The notes under the pieces: model-generated
What the model was told of the DNA's origin: nothing
What the model saw: the letters and a program-made list of their open reading frames with translations, nothing else
Databases searched by the model: none
Translations under genes and position numbers: made by a program
In this document: positions 25,675 to 36,043 of the stretch, piece by piece
How the letters are laid out: every line of letters begins with the position of its first letter
How positions within the stretch are numbered: position 1 is the first letter of the stretch
Origin: JADJDM01 sp044352985
Lineage (GTDB): Bacteria > Bacteroidota > Bacteroidia > B-17B0 > Aurantibacillaceae
Reading direction: 5' to 3'
DNA: 64,000 nucleotides
NCBI GenBank assembly: GCA_044352985.1
Contig: JBILCU010000010.1
Coordinates: forward strand, 61,431 to 125,430

Positions 25675-26649
25675 TTAATCTTTTGGTTTGTTTCTGTCTT
25701 TTCGCCCGAAAACAGAGATATGTACATATCTTTCCGGGTTAATTCGTAAATCTTTAAGCAATTTATCTAAATCATCAGAAGATTTAGATAAACTTATGTA
25801 AAGCGAATCACTATTAATTAATTTTCCGGCAGTACCCTGTCCGGAATTAATTTGATTGATGATTTTATTTACCCCTGCTAACGCAACGTTAGTTTCTTCA
25901 ACAGTTTTTTTAAGATTTGACTTTGCTAACGAGTCGCTAATGTTGTTAAAATTACTTATTGCCTGGCTAATTTTTTCATTATTTTTTTCGATGTTGGATA
26001 CAATAGAATTTGTTTTTTGGATAATTGAAGCGATAGCATAACGCTCAGTACCCATTAATGTATCTAATTGATAGGTGGTGCGCTCTAAAGCAATAATTGT
26101 ATTTTTTATACTTTCGAAACTGGATATTAAATTTTGGCGAACATTTGCGTTTAACACTTCTTTAACCACAAACATTACCGAATCGATTGAGGAAATTAAA
26201 TCTTCTGCTTTTTTTTGTAATGGTTGAATTTGTTTATTAACAGCTGTTTTTAAATCATCATCGCTACCAGATAAAAGAGTATCGCCATTATTTACAAATA
26301 CTGTTTCTTTACTTGGAATTAATTCTACCGCTTTTGAACCTAATAAATCGGATGAAAAAACTTTTGCGATAGAGTTCTTTGGAATTTGCACATCAGAGTT
26401 TAAAAGAAAAGTAACTAATATTTTATTGTTACTGCTATTTTGAGTTAACTCAATTTTTTTTACCTGACCTATTTTAAATCCATTCAACAACAAAGGATTT
26501 GCTTCAATCAATCCATCTATACGAGAATAAACTGCGTATAATTTACGCTCAGGATTAAAAATAGAATGCCCTTTTAAAAAGTTAAACCCATAAATGAATA
26601 GTGCAATTGCAACAATAACTACTATTCCTACTTTAACTTCTTTTTTCAC
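25675..26649 (-). CDS. MlaD/MCE family lipid-transport protein
   Basis: This 324-residue protein starts with GTG (KKEVKVGIVVIVAIALF). It has one N-terminal membrane helix (about 8-24) and an MCE domain (about 37-115) with LYAVYSRIDGLIEANPLLLNG and VQIPKNSIAKVFSSDLLGSK. A long helical coiled region follows (about 130-300). MCE proteins form rings that shuttle phospholipids between inner and outer membranes. The gene overlaps nothing and stops 3 bp before the Fe-S protein gene, an adjacency I have seen repeatedly in Bacteroidota. No ABC partners (MlaE/F) are nearby. Confidence 0.9.
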   Translation of the reverse strand: MKKEVKVGIVVIVAIALFIYGFNFLKGHSIFNPERKLYAVYSRIDGLIEANPLLLNGFKIGQVKKIELTQNSSNNKILVTFLLNSDVQIPKNSIAKVFSSDLLGSKAVELIPSKETVFVNNGDTLLSGSDDDLKTAVNKQIQPLQKKAEDLISSIDSVMFVVKEVLNANVRQNLISSFESIKNTIIALERTTYQLDTLMGTERYAIASIIQKTNSIVSNIEKNNEKISQAISNFNNISDSLAKSNLKKTVEETNVALAGVNKIINQINSGQGTAGKLINSDSLYISLSKSSDDLDKLLKDLRINPERYVHISVFGRKDRNKPKD

Positions 26650-26798
26650 AAATGAATTTTAATTATTCAAAAATAATCTTTTGAACTATTTTATCCTAAA
26701 AAATTTGAGCAAGCCCTGTTTTTATTTTTTTATTCGGTTTGATTGTTGTTGTTTTGTTTTAAATTTTAAAGTAATTCTTACATTATATTTACATTACT

Positions 26799-27893
26799 AT
26801 GAAAATACATTTACTACTTGTCCTTATCGTTTTAATTTTATTGTCTCAAATTTCGGTTGCTAAAACAAATTTACCCACTATTAAAAACAACATTAAAGAA
26901 CAAAAATTCTATAAAAAATTTAGTGGAACCATTGGTAATTACCCAATTGTTGTTGACCTCATAAAAAACAATAAAAGAATATACGGAACTTACTATTATG
27001 TTAAAATGGGAATTCCAATACAAATTAGTGGTGAGGAAAAAGAAAAAAATAAATTTTCATTAAATGAATACGACAATAAAGGAGAACTTACCGGAACTTT
27101 TGAATGTGTTTTTGTTTCCGAATTTGTTATCGAGGGGACATGGCAAAATCCTAAAACAAAAAAATTACTTTCTGTAAATTTACAAGAAGCAGTTTTAATT
27201 TACCCAACAATACAACTTAATAAAAACTACACTGAAGATTGCGAACGAGTTAAAAAAAACAAATTAAAACCATCCAATGAAATAGAATATCATGATACTT
27301 TATGCTCAACACTATCGATTGAAACAGCAGAAATAAATTTTAAAAACAAACTAGTTCAAGATAAAATAAATCAAAAATTGCTTGAATTGCTTATTGGTAA
27401 TGAATTTAAATCAATAGAAGATTTTAAAGCTGTAAATTTTAAATCAGATGCAGAAAGCGGAATTAATCAAGAACTCATTTGTGATCCGGCTATGGTTGAT
27501 GCAAAAGTGTTATCGTTTTCTTTCATTAATTATACCTATTATTTTGGGGCTGCCCATCCCGGAACATATATTAGTTATGCAAATTTTGATCTAAATACAG
27601 GTAACGTTTTGAAACTGGAAAATCTTCTAATTAATAACTTTAAAAAAGAACTGAATACTATTGCCGAGAAAAAATTTATTAAAGAATACGGGAATGAAGG
27701 TTGGGATTTTGAACCCGGTAAATTTACCATTACCGATAACTTTTTAATATCGCCATCCGGCTTAATTTTTACCTACAATCAATACGAGATTGGTCCATAC
27801 GCAGTAGGTTCACCAACTTTTGTTATAGCTTACAAAGAAATTGCTCACCTTTTTAATGAAAAGAGTTTATTAAAAGAATATTATAAAAAATAG
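26799..27893 (+). CDS. Secreted DUF3298/RsiV-like domain protein
   Basis: The 364-residue protein has a signal peptide (about 1-22). An N-terminal lipocalin-like beta domain covers about 38-130 (FSGTIGNYPIVVDLIKNN). A helical/beta region then leads into a C-terminal DUF3298-type domain (about 215-355). That domain includes FSFINYTYYFGAAHPGTYI, FDLNTGNVLKLENLL and FLISPSGLIFTYNQYEIGPY, as in RsiV and peptidoglycan-associated relatives. Function is unknown, though such domains often bind wall or lysozyme-like ligands. It converges on the TonB receptor gene with a 2 bp gap and no obvious terminator. Confidence 0.85.
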   Translation: MKIHLLLVLIVLILLSQISVAKTNLPTIKNNIKEQKFYKKFSGTIGNYPIVVDLIKNNKRIYGTYYYVKMGIPIQISGEEKEKNKFSLNEYDNKGELTGTFECVFVSEFVIEGTWQNPKTKKLLSVNLQEAVLIYPTIQLNKNYTEDCERVKKNKLKPSNEIEYHDTLCSTLSIETAEINFKNKLVQDKINQKLLELLIGNEFKSIEDFKAVNFKSDAESGINQELICDPAMVDAKVLSFSFINYTYYFGAAHPGTYISYANFDLNTGNVLKLENLLINNFKKELNTIAEKKFIKEYGNEGWDFEPGKFTITDNFLISPSGLIFTYNQYEIGPYAVGSPTFVIAYKEIAHLFNEKSLLKEYYKK

Positions 27894-27895
27894 AT

Positions 27896-30262
27896 TTAAA
27901 AAGTTAATCTGTACTGTGGCACAAAGAAAAATTTCAATTGATAATCTGTACGTATTGTTTTTGTACTAATATCAAAACTCTGCTGAAACACATTGTTGTG
28001 TTGGGTTAAATTTTGAATATCGACGCTTACTTCATGCGTTACACGTTTTGAATTTAAACGATAAGATGTTTTTAAATCAATCCTGAAATAAGGGTCATAT
28101 TGCGGCGAATAAGCTTTGTCATTAAAATAAAGCTGTCGATTATATAACATCGATTTATCAATGTCAATGGGTACGTATCTCTTTCCTCCGGCATAAACAA
28201 CTTTAACATCAAGCGCAAACGTGTGTTTGGTTTTTATTTTAAACTCTTTACCTGCCAATGCATTAACAACATAGTTGCCGTTAAAAGCAGTATTTCTCAT
28301 CACATTATCACTTCCTTTGTATTTGCTTTCAAATACCGATGCTGTGAGCAAATAATAAAATCCTTTACTGTAAAATTTCTCCAACGTAAACTCAATACCG
28401 TAATTTTCACCAGTGCCATTGCTTATTAAACTATCAATATTCGGACTTTCGAAGTCGGCACCCAAATTAATTGCAGAAAAATAATCTTTACGAATTCGAA
28501 TTGGAATGTTATACAGATATTGATAATAACTTTCAATTTTAATCCGTGCATTTTTAAATAAGGTTCTATCGTAAGCTAATACAGCATGCACTGCCCTACT
28601 GAAATCTAAATTTCGATTGGTCTCTACAATACCTGATGCAGTAGATGAAGTTGAGAAATAAACATATAATGGCTGTAACTGACTATGCATGCCTGTTCCT
28701 AAGCTTAAAGCATCTTTATTACTGATTTCATACTTTAAACCTATACGTGGCTCAAGTGCAAAAGAATTGTTTAAATAAAATTGTTGTGCACTCAATCCTG
28801 CATTTAAAGTAAGCTTCTGATTAATCTTATGTTGCCACTGACTAAATAATCGGCACAAAATGGAATTTCCTTTAAAATCACGTAAAGGCAATAATCCTAA
28901 TCCGGTAAATGCATTGGTACTATCTACAAATAAGGTTGAAAATAAATCAGCATACACACCGGCATTGATGAAATTACGCGAATTAATTTTTTTATTAAAA
29001 GTGCTGTTAAATGAATAACGTAGTGTATAGGATTTATTTCTGTATTCTGGAGAGATGATGTTAGGAACAACATTCGTGTCAATACGATCAGCAATGATTA
29101 AATTGTATTGACCGCTAACGCCAATATTTGTTTTAATGTAGGAAGATGGATTTAATAAGTACACGTGTGAAATACCCGTTGCTCCTACATTGGATTGATA
29201 TGAAATGTTTCTTCCGCTGTAACCGTAAAGGTTATTTTCCTTGGATTGATCTTTTGCTTTTAAATCAATGAAACTAATTCCGCCGATGCCCCACAATGTA
29301 TATTTGCCAAATTTTTTAGTTGGAAATTCCAGTTTATAAGTGATGTCTTGATACTGCGGAATTGCAGCGCCGGTACCAAAATCAATGTTTAAATATTTGA
29401 AAACGGAAAGCGTGGAATACCTATAATTTATTAGGAAAGAGGCGTTTTTATTTTTTTTAGAGAACGGACCTTCGGCACCCAATTCAAAACCGTTGAATCC
29501 CATTTGTGCAAGGTATTCGTATTTTTCATTATTGCCTGTTCGCATTTTTAAATCAAAAACACCAGCGGTTGCATTACCATAATCTGCGGGGAAAGCACCG
29601 GTCATAAAATCGGAGTTATCCAACGTGTTGTTATTTAAAATACTAATTGGTCCGCCGGTTGAACCCAGGGATCCAAAATGATTTGGATTAGGAATATCTA
29701 AACCATTTACTCGCCACAACACACCTAATGGTGAGTTGCCACGAATGATGATATCATTTCTGCTATCATTTGCACCGCTAACACCGGCAAAATTGGCCGC
29801 CATACGTGCAGGATCGTTTCTGCTTCCTGCATAGCGAGCCGCTTCTTCAGTTGAAAACAAACGCGAACTCACAGTTGCCATTTTGTTGTTTGATTTTGTT
29901 TTATCCTGTTCAGCAATAATGGTTACTTCATCTGCTTGCACCGCATTTTCTTCTAACTCCACCTGCAACACAATCTCTTTACCTGATGTGAGAATGATGG
30001 ATTGTACTTTTTCCTTGTAACTGAGAAGCGAAAATTTAATTTGCCACCTTCCTAGTGGAACTGCTTCTAATCTGAATTTTCCATTTTCATCGGTGCTACA
30101 AGCTTTTATAGGATCACTGTTCAGCAATTGAATCATTGCGCCAGGCAAAGGACTTTGTGTTTGTTTATCTATAATAGTACCGCGTATCGTTTGAGATAAA
30201 TCCTGTGATTTTATGTAATTAAAAATTACAATAAATAAAAAAATAAAATACTGTTTTTTCAT
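27896..30262 (-). CDS. TonB-dependent receptor with carboxypeptidase-regulatory-like N-domain
   Basis: From the ATG at 30262 this is 788 residues; an upstream TTG would overlap recN. A signal peptide (about 1-20) is followed by a CarboxypepD_reg domain (about 24-105: IRGTIIDKQTQSPLPGAMIQL) and a plug (about 130-240) with RNDPARMAANFAGVSGANDS and NDIIIRGNSPLGVLWRVNG. A 22-strand-type barrel fills the rest, ending in FVPQYRLTF with a terminal Phe. It imports an unidentified substrate using TonB energy; no SusD partner is present, so a siderophore, cofactor or peptide is more likely than a glycan. It lies 5 bp downstream of recN. Confidence 0.92.
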   Translation of the reverse strand: MKKQYFIFLFIVIFNYIKSQDLSQTIRGTIIDKQTQSPLPGAMIQLLNSDPIKACSTDENGKFRLEAVPLGRWQIKFSLLSYKEKVQSIILTSGKEIVLQVELEENAVQADEVTIIAEQDKTKSNNKMATVSSRLFSTEEAARYAGSRNDPARMAANFAGVSGANDSRNDIIIRGNSPLGVLWRVNGLDIPNPNHFGSLGSTGGPISILNNNTLDNSDFMTGAFPADYGNATAGVFDLKMRTGNNEKYEYLAQMGFNGFELGAEGPFSKKNKNASFLINYRYSTLSVFKYLNIDFGTGAAIPQYQDITYKLEFPTKKFGKYTLWGIGGISFIDLKAKDQSKENNLYGYSGRNISYQSNVGATGISHVYLLNPSSYIKTNIGVSGQYNLIIADRIDTNVVPNIISPEYRNKSYTLRYSFNSTFNKKINSRNFINAGVYADLFSTLFVDSTNAFTGLGLLPLRDFKGNSILCRLFSQWQHKINQKLTLNAGLSAQQFYLNNSFALEPRIGLKYEISNKDALSLGTGMHSQLQPLYVYFSTSSTASGIVETNRNLDFSRAVHAVLAYDRTLFKNARIKIESYYQYLYNIPIRIRKDYFSAINLGADFESPNIDSLISNGTGENYGIEFTLEKFYSKGFYYLLTASVFESKYKGSDNVMRNTAFNGNYVVNALAGKEFKIKTKHTFALDVKVVYAGGKRYVPIDIDKSMLYNRQLYFNDKAYSPQYDPYFRIDLKTSYRLNSKRVTHEVSVDIQNLTQHNNVFQQSFDISTKTIRTDYQLKFFFVPQYRLTF

Positions 30263-30267
30263 CCGTA

Positions 30268-31926
30268 TCAATTTAACTGCAACAGCTCTTTTGCATTATT
30301 AATGGCTGCCTCGCCTGGTTTGCCTGAGCTTAACATTTTTGCAATTTCCATAATACGTTCTTCATTTTGTAGTTGCTTTATTTTTGAAATTGTTTTTGTA
30401 GGATGATCTTCTTTATATACAAACAAATGTGAAGTGCCTTTTGAAGCAATTTGCGGAAGATGGGTAATGGAAATAACCTGTCTGTTTTTTCCCATTGCCT
30501 TAAGTATTGAACCAATTTTATCTGCAACATCTCCGGAAACTCCGGTATCAATTTCATCAAATATAATAACTGGCAAAGCAGTTTTTTGTGCAGCCAGTGA
30601 TTTAATGCAAAGCATCAAACGAGATAATTCACCTCCTGATGCCACTTTTTCAATGTCTTTGAACTCACTTCCTTTGTTGGCAGAAAATAAAAAGTTGATT
30701 TCATCTTTTCCTAAAATTCCAAATTCAGCTTTTTCTTTCAACTCAATTTTAAATTTGGCATTGGGCATAGACAGCTGTTCAAGCATACTTGATACATTTT
30801 TTTCAATTTCAGGAATAATTTTTTTGCGATGATCGGAAAGTAATTTTGCCTGTGAAACCAATTTTTTGTGTAAGGCGTTCATTTCTTTTTCCAAGCGCTC
30901 CACATCATCATCGAATGATTGAATAACAGCAATTTTCTCTTCCATTTCTCTCCAAAGAGCAATCAACTCTTTTTCATTTGCAACACTGTGTTTTTTGAGT
31001 AAACGATTGTAGGTATCCAAACGTTCATTTACAATTTGCAATCGCTCAGGATCTGCCGTAACATCATCACATAAAGAAGAACTTTCTGATGCAATATCTT
31101 TTAATTCTATGTAAATTTCCGTGAAACGTTTGTTTAGTTCATTATAATTTTCACCATAACGCGCAAGCTGTGCTAAAACTGGCTTTAATACATTCAGTTT
31201 TGAAATCATATTTTCATGATCTCCATTAATAAGCTCTGAAATGGTAGTTAACTGTTGTTTTATTGATTCCGCATTTTCAAGCACTTCGCTTTCTTTTTCA
31301 AGAGTTTCCAACTCTTCTTCCTTTGGTGAAAATTGTTCCAATTCATCCAATTGAAATTGCAAAAAATCCTGTTCCTTTTTTAGCTGTGCTTCTTTTGCTT
31401 TTAATTCGTTAAGTTGTTTTTTTACTGCTTGATAATTTGAAAAATCTTCTGCGTAATTAATTAATTGTTGTTTAAGTTGAGCAAAAGCATCTATCAACTT
31501 AAATTGAAAAGCATGTTGATTCAGCATTAAAGTTTGATGTTGCGAATGCACATCAATTAATCGTTCTGAAAGTTCTTTCAATACAGCAAGTGTAACAGGT
31601 GTATCGTTTACAAAAGCTCTTGATTTTCCATCTGCATTGATCTCTCTTCTAATACATGTTTCTTTTTCAAAATCAATGTCGTGATTCGTAAACAGTTCTT
31701 CTAATTGTAAATTAGAAACATCAAAAACAGCTTCAACCACGCATTTTTTTGTTTTATCAAACAAGGCGTCAGAATCTGCCCTGTTTCCCAACACCAATCC
31801 TAAAGCACCTAAGAGGATTGATTTTCCAGCACCAGTTTCACCTGTGATTACAATGTAACCATCAGGAAAATGAATGGTGCTTTCTTCAATCAGTGCGTAA
31901 TTTTTTATGCTGAGTTGCTGTAACAT
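30268..31926 (-). CDS. recN: DNA repair protein RecN
   Basis: The 552-residue SMC-like ATPase has Walker A GETGAGKS at 29-36. A long coiled-coil pair covers about 155-380. A C-terminal ATPase half contains the signature SGGELSRLMLCIKSLA and Walker B IIFDEIDTGVSG (about 465-476), followed by ITHLPQIA. RecN acts at double-strand breaks, tethering DNA ends for recombination. It starts with ATG and lies 29 bp downstream of tyrS on the same strand. Length is normal for RecN. Confidence 0.96.
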   Translation of the reverse strand: MLQQLSIKNYALIEESTIHFPDGYIVITGETGAGKSILLGALGLVLGNRADSDALFDKTKKCVVEAVFDVSNLQLEELFTNHDIDFEKETCIRREINADGKSRAFVNDTPVTLAVLKELSERLIDVHSQHQTLMLNQHAFQFKLIDAFAQLKQQLINYAEDFSNYQAVKKQLNELKAKEAQLKKEQDFLQFQLDELEQFSPKEEELETLEKESEVLENAESIKQQLTTISELINGDHENMISKLNVLKPVLAQLARYGENYNELNKRFTEIYIELKDIASESSSLCDDVTADPERLQIVNERLDTYNRLLKKHSVANEKELIALWREMEEKIAVIQSFDDDVERLEKEMNALHKKLVSQAKLLSDHRKKIIPEIEKNVSSMLEQLSMPNAKFKIELKEKAEFGILGKDEINFLFSANKGSEFKDIEKVASGGELSRLMLCIKSLAAQKTALPVIIFDEIDTGVSGDVADKIGSILKAMGKNRQVISITHLPQIASKGTSHLFVYKEDHPTKTISKIKQLQNEERIMEIAKMLSSGKPGEAAINNAKELLQLN

Positions 31927-31955
31927 ATAGCTTGAAAAATTTGTGATTTACCTGA

Positions 31956-33245
31956 CTATACTTTTATTAAATAATAATTTTTCTTGCCTTTTTGAACAAG
32001 TAAATATTTTTGATTGATTAAATGCTCCGTAGTTACAACTTGTGTTTCGGTTTCAATTTTCTGTTTGTTTAAAGAAACACCACCTCCGCTAATCATTTTT
32101 CTTGCTTCGCCTTTGCTTGGAAAAACTGTTGTGTTCGCTGTTAAGAAATCAATAATGTTTATGCCTGTTGATAGTTGTTCTTTATTGATTTCAAATTGTG
32201 GAACACCATCAAACACATCCAGAAATGTTGCTTCATTTAAATTGCCTAATTGTTCTAAAGTACCTTTGAATAGTATTTCGGAAGCTTCAATAGCTGTATG
32301 GTAATCGGCCTCAGAATGTACGCGAATGGTTACATCTTTTGCCAATGCTTTTTGCAAAATACGCAAATGGGGCGCTGCATCGTGTTCTTTATCGAGCTGT
32401 TCAATTTCTTCTTTACTTAATAAAGTAAAGTAACGAATGTATTTTTTAGCGTCCTCATCGCTGGTGTTTAACCAGAACTGATAAAATTTGTAAGGCGATG
32501 TTTTTTTAGCATCCAGCCAGACATTACCTGATTCGGATTTACCGAACTTTGATCCATCAGCTTTTGTAATGAGCTGTGTTGTTAATGCAAATGCCTGTCC
32601 ACCAGTTTTTCTGCGAATCAATTCGGTTCCGGTAGTGATGTTTCCCCACTGATCGCTTCCGCCCATTTGCAATAAACAGCTTTTCTCTTTGAATAAGTGA
32701 AAGAAATCGTAACCTTGAATTAACTGATAACTAAATTCAGTAAATGACATTCCAACTCCAGTTGTTCCATCAATACGTTTTTTCACCGAATCTTTTGCCA
32801 TCATGTAATTTACGGTGATATGTTTACCTGCATCACGAATAAAATCTAAAAAGGAAAAGTTTTTAAACCAATCGAAATTATTTACCATTTCGGCACTATT
32901 CGCACCACAATTGAAATCGAGAAATTTCTCGAGTTGTTTATGAATGGAATCCACATTATGTTTTAAAGTGGCTTCATCCAATAAATTTCTTTCCTGCGAT
33001 TTACCACTTGGATCACCCACCATACCAGTTGCACCCCCAACCAAAGCAAATGGTTTATGCCCGGCTTTTTGAAAACGGACAAGTGTCATAATTTGAGATA
33101 AACTACCCACATGTAATGAATCTGCAGTTGGATCAAATCCAATATAAGCTGCTGTTAATTCTTTATTCAATTGCTCTTGTGTGCCCGGCATTGCATCATG
33201 TAATAAACCGCGCCACTTTAATTCTTCTACAAAATCCATTGCCAT
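31956..33245 (-). CDS. tyrS: Tyrosyl-tRNA synthetase
   Basis: The 429-residue class I synthetase has the HIGH-like motif HVGS at 45-48 ([15 protein letters not shown]). It also has [14 protein letters not shown] (about 69-82), the tyrosine-binding [27 protein letters not shown] and the KMSKS-like KFGKSESG. The C-terminal S4 RNA-binding domain (about 355-429) includes [18 protein letters not shown]. It charges tRNA-Tyr. The gene starts with ATG (MAMDF) and is followed by recN. No T-box or attenuator is evident in the 360 bp upstream. Confidence 0.97.
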   Translation of the reverse strand: MAMDFVEELKWRGLLHDAMPGTQEQLNKELTAAYIGFDPTADSLHVGSLSQIMTLVRFQKAGHKPFALVGGATGMVGDPSGKSQERNLLDEATLKHNVDSIHKQLEKFLDFNCGANSAEMVNNFDWFKNFSFLDFIRDAGKHITVNYMMAKDSVKKRIDGTTGVGMSFTEFSYQLIQGYDFFHLFKEKSCLLQMGGSDQWGNITTGTELIRRKTGGQAFALTTQLITKADGSKFGKSESGNVWLDAKKTSPYKFYQFWLNTSDEDAKKYIRYFTLLSKEEIEQLDKEHDAAPHLRILQKALAKDVTIRVHSEADYHTAIEASEILFKGTLEQLGNLNEATFLDVFDGVPQFEINKEQLSTGINIIDFLTANTTVFPSKGEARKMISGGGVSLNKQKIETETQVVTTEHLINQKYLLVQKGKKNYYLIKV

Positions 33246-33580
33246 AACTAAAATTTAAAGCAGTAAAAATAAGAAATTGTAGGTTAAGAATAGAATAAGG
33301 TTTTTTTTGATATTAAACGTCTAGAATTAAAATAATAGATATTAAAACACGTCCGTTTATTTAAAACAAATTAATTGATTTTGGATTTTACCTTGCAATA
33401 CTTTTTTTTATTTTAAATCTATCCTAAATTGTATATCGAAACAATCTTTTATCCAGATAGTTTACCAAGATAAGTTGTTAATGCTTCTGCCATTAGTTTC
33501 TAAAATAAAAAAACGAGATGCGTAAGTAACATAAGAGCAACAATCTATAAGATAATTAACTTGATCCGGGGCTTAAAAAC
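33246..33580. other. Intergenic region between tyrS and tRNA-Glu
   Basis: About 335 bp of very AT-rich DNA. I see no open frame of note, no repeat and no clear promoter box apart from scattered TTTG. It should hold the tyrS promoter, which I cannot pinpoint. Confidence 0.5.
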
Positions 33581-33607
33581 AAAAAAACCCCCACTATTGT
33601 GGAGGTT
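33581..33607 (-). terminator. Rho-independent terminator of the tRNA-Glu transcript
   Basis: On the minus strand CCTCCAC-AATA-GTGGGGG forms a seven-pair stem (one G-U) followed by seven T. It starts right after the encoded CCA end of the tRNA. Confidence 0.85.
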
Positions 33608-33682
33608 TGGTAGCCCGTACGGGAATCGAACCCGTGTTTCATCCGTGAAAGGGATGCGTCCTAACCCCTAGACGAACGGGCC
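33608..33682 (-). tRNA. tRNA-Glu (anticodon TTC)
   Basis: The minus strand folds into a cloverleaf. The acceptor GGCCCGT pairs with ACGGGCT, with a G-U at the end. The D-arm contains CGTCTAGGGGTTAGGACG, and the anticodon stem GCATCC/GGATG closes the loop CTTTCAC with anticodon TTC. The T-arm ACGGG-TTCGATT-CCCGT is standard. A 3' CCA is encoded (33610-33608). The terminator follows directly and the next gene upstream is 55 bp away. Confidence 0.97.
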
Positions 33683-33737
33683 ATTTTTTCAAATGGGAGT
33701 GCAAATATAAATCTTTTTTTATTTTCAGCAAAAAAAA

Positions 33738-34433
33738 TTAAAAATTAAACTCAAAACCTGATGAGGAATCGTTTTGCATTTTAAATCCCAGTCGTTTGCC
33801 CGTTTTTAAACGATCGCTTTGTACACGTTCTTGAATTTCGTGTAAGGAAATTTCGTTAACAGCCTGAACAGGTGGAGTAAACAAATCAAAACTAACGCAA
33901 TAAATAATTAATTCGTTAATGACTTCTTTTAAAATTTCCTTATTTATTGGAGTGGCAGAAAAATTTTGATATTTATACCCTAAACTGGGCTTAGACTCAA
34001 GAAAAAAATGAGTTTCACGATTGATAAATATGCGGGATATTAAATATCCTAAATCATTTAATCGATTGTATTTAAAACTATCAGATAAAAAATTATAAAC
34101 GTAAATTATACCACTGTATGAATTATAATGATTTTCTTTAATGTATCCTGTTTTAAACATTGGATGTGATTTCTCAAATTCAAACACATTGGTGTGCATG
34201 TAAAAAACGAGTGTATCTCCCGCAACTTTTAATTCCAATTGATAATCGCCAACAGAATTAAATTCAATATTAATTCTTGAATCTATAGCTTTTGCCTCAT
34301 GCTTAAGCTCTTCGTAAATTTCATTAACTACCACCTTAATATTTTCAAAAACAGCTTTTGTGTTTTTAAAAATATCTTGTTTCATTACTGATTTTTCTTT
34401 CAGTAATTGAACGATTTGATCTTTTTGAGTCAT
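33738..34433 (-). CDS. Conserved-looking hypothetical protein
   Basis: This 231-residue cytosolic protein has no signal peptide and no long hydrophobic stretch. An N-terminal helical part (about 1-50) is followed by mixed alpha/beta sequence (DYQLELKVAGDTLVFYMHTN; YSGIIYVYNFLSD; YLISRIFINRETHFF). The basic C-terminus is QSDRLKTGKRLGFK. I do not recognise a family. It lies 42 bp after proS on the same strand and may share its transcript. Coding quality (no internal stops, coherent protein pattern) supports a real gene. Confidence 0.75.
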   Translation of the reverse strand: MTQKDQIVQLLKEKSVMKQDIFKNTKAVFENIKVVVNEIYEELKHEAKAIDSRINIEFNSVGDYQLELKVAGDTLVFYMHTNVFEFEKSHPMFKTGYIKENHYNSYSGIIYVYNFLSDSFKYNRLNDLGYLISRIFINRETHFFLESKPSLGYKYQNFSATPINKEILKEVINELIIYCVSFDLFTPPVQAVNEISLHEIQERVQSDRLKTGKRLGFKMQNDSSSGFEFNF

Positions 34434-34475
34434 GACAACAAAATTAAGTTGCTATTAAATTTAACACAAAAAGCT

Positions 34476-35948
34476 TTAATATGCAATAGCAAATAATACA
34501 CGTTCTTTACTCGATTGTCCGGTTAAGATACATTTACCTTCTTCCTGAACGTTATTTAATGGAATACAACGAATGGTTGCTTTTGTCATTTCTTTTATTT
34601 TTTGTTCAGTTTCCGGAGTTCCATCCCAGTGCGCTGAAACAAATCCTCCTTTGTTTTCAAGTAATGTAACAAACTCTTCCCAAGTATCCGCTTTAGTAGT
34701 TAATTCTGCTCTTCTTTGTATTGCTCTGCTGAAAAGATTAGATTGAATTTCATCTAATAAGGATTTTATTTTTTCTTCAATGCCTTCCAAATTAACTGTC
34801 TCTTTTGTAAGGGTATCTCTTCTTGCTAATTCAACCGTGCCGTTTGCCAAATCGCGATCGCCTAAAGCAATACGAACAGGCACACCTTTTAATTCGTATT
34901 CGGCAAATTTCCAGCCCGGACGGTGCGTATCGCGGTTATCGTATTTTACGCTAATGCCTAAACTTTCGAGTTTTTTCTTTAATGGAATTGCCACTTCATT
35001 CATTTTTGCTAAACCTTCATCGCCTTTGTAAATAGGCACAATGACAACTTGTATTGGCGCTAATTTTGGTGGCAATACCAAGCCATTGTCGTCACTATGA
35101 CTCATGATTAACGCACCCATTAAACGAGTGGATACGCCCCAAGAAGTTGCCCAAACGTAGTCTAACTTACCTTCTTTGCTGGTGAATTTCACATCAAATG
35201 CTTTTGCAAAATTCTGCCCTAAAAAGTGAGAGGTGCCTGCCTGAAGAGCTTTCCCGTCTTGCAACATGGCCTCAATACAATACGTATCTAAGGCGCCAGC
35301 AAATCGTTCGTTAGGAGTTTTTACTCCTTTTATTACCGGCACTGCCATGAAGTTTTCTGCAAAATCAGCATAAACATCTAGCATACGTTTTGTTTCTTCA
35401 ATTGCTTCTTCGGCACTTGCGTGTGCGGTGTGTCCTTCTTGCCATAAGAACTCTGCAGTACGTAAAAACAAACGCGTACGCATTTCCCAACGCACAACGT
35501 TTGCCCATTGGTTAACTAATATAGGTAAGTCGCGATAGGATTGAATCCAGCCTTTGTAGGTATTCCAAATGATGGTTTCAGAAGTTGGGCGAACAATTAA
35601 TTCTTCTTCCAGTTTTGCATCTTTATCTACGATGATGTTTCCATCAGCATCGTTTGTTAATCGGTAATGCGTAACTACAGCACATTCTTTTGCAAAACCA
35701 TCCACGTGGCTGGCTTCTTTGCTAAAAAACGATTTTGGAATGAACAAAGGGAAATAGGCATTTACATGTCCGGTATCTTTAAACATTTTATCAAGTGCCT
35801 GTTGCATTTTTTCCCAGATGGCATAGCCATGAGGTTTAATTACCATGCAACCTCTTACTGCACTATGTTCAGCCAAGTCGGCTTTTAATACTAATTCGTT
35901 GTACCATTTCGAAAAATCATCGGCGCGTGTTCCTAATTCCTTGCTCAT
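34476..35948 (-). CDS. proS: Prolyl-tRNA synthetase (eukaryote/archaea-like type)
   Basis: The 490-residue class II synthetase begins [20 protein letters not shown], typical of the type 3 ProRS used by Bacteroidota. Motif 2 is at [24 protein letters not shown] (shortened: [12 protein letters not shown]) and motif 3 at [12 protein letters not shown]. The anticodon-binding domain (about 285-385) follows, then the C-terminal zinc-like domain, here lacking a clear four-cysteine set, with one cysteine each in IRCIPL and GKCILTG. It charges tRNA-Pro. It starts with ATG and is divergent from the lipoprotein gene at 36044. Confidence 0.97.
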   Translation of the reverse strand: MSKELGTRADDFSKWYNELVLKADLAEHSAVRGCMVIKPHGYAIWEKMQQALDKMFKDTGHVNAYFPLFIPKSFFSKEASHVDGFAKECAVVTHYRLTNDADGNIIVDKDAKLEEELIVRPTSETIIWNTYKGWIQSYRDLPILVNQWANVVRWEMRTRLFLRTAEFLWQEGHTAHASAEEAIEETKRMLDVYADFAENFMAVPVIKGVKTPNERFAGALDTYCIEAMLQDGKALQAGTSHFLGQNFAKAFDVKFTSKEGKLDYVWATSWGVSTRLMGALIMSHSDDNGLVLPPKLAPIQVVIVPIYKGDEGLAKMNEVAIPLKKKLESLGISVKYDNRDTHRPGWKFAEYELKGVPVRIALGDRDLANGTVELARRDTLTKETVNLEGIEEKIKSLLDEIQSNLFSRAIQRRAELTTKADTWEEFVTLLENKGGFVSAHWDGTPETEQKIKEMTKATIRCIPLNNVQEEGKCILTGQSSKERVLFAIAY

Positions 35949-35986
35949 AAAAAAGTTAAAAATGTGTGTTTACGTTATAAATTTCT

Positions 35987-35994
35987 TAAATTTG
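35987..35994 (+). promoter_or_regulatory. -7 promoter element of the 36044 lipoprotein gene
   Basis: TAAATTTG fits TAnnTTTG and lies 49 bp before the ATG in the divergent proS/lipoprotein gap. No firm -33 box is seen. Confidence 0.4.
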
Positions 35995-36043
35995 ATTTGC
36001 GTTTGCATAGCAAAAGTAAACTTAATTTTAATACTAGTTTATC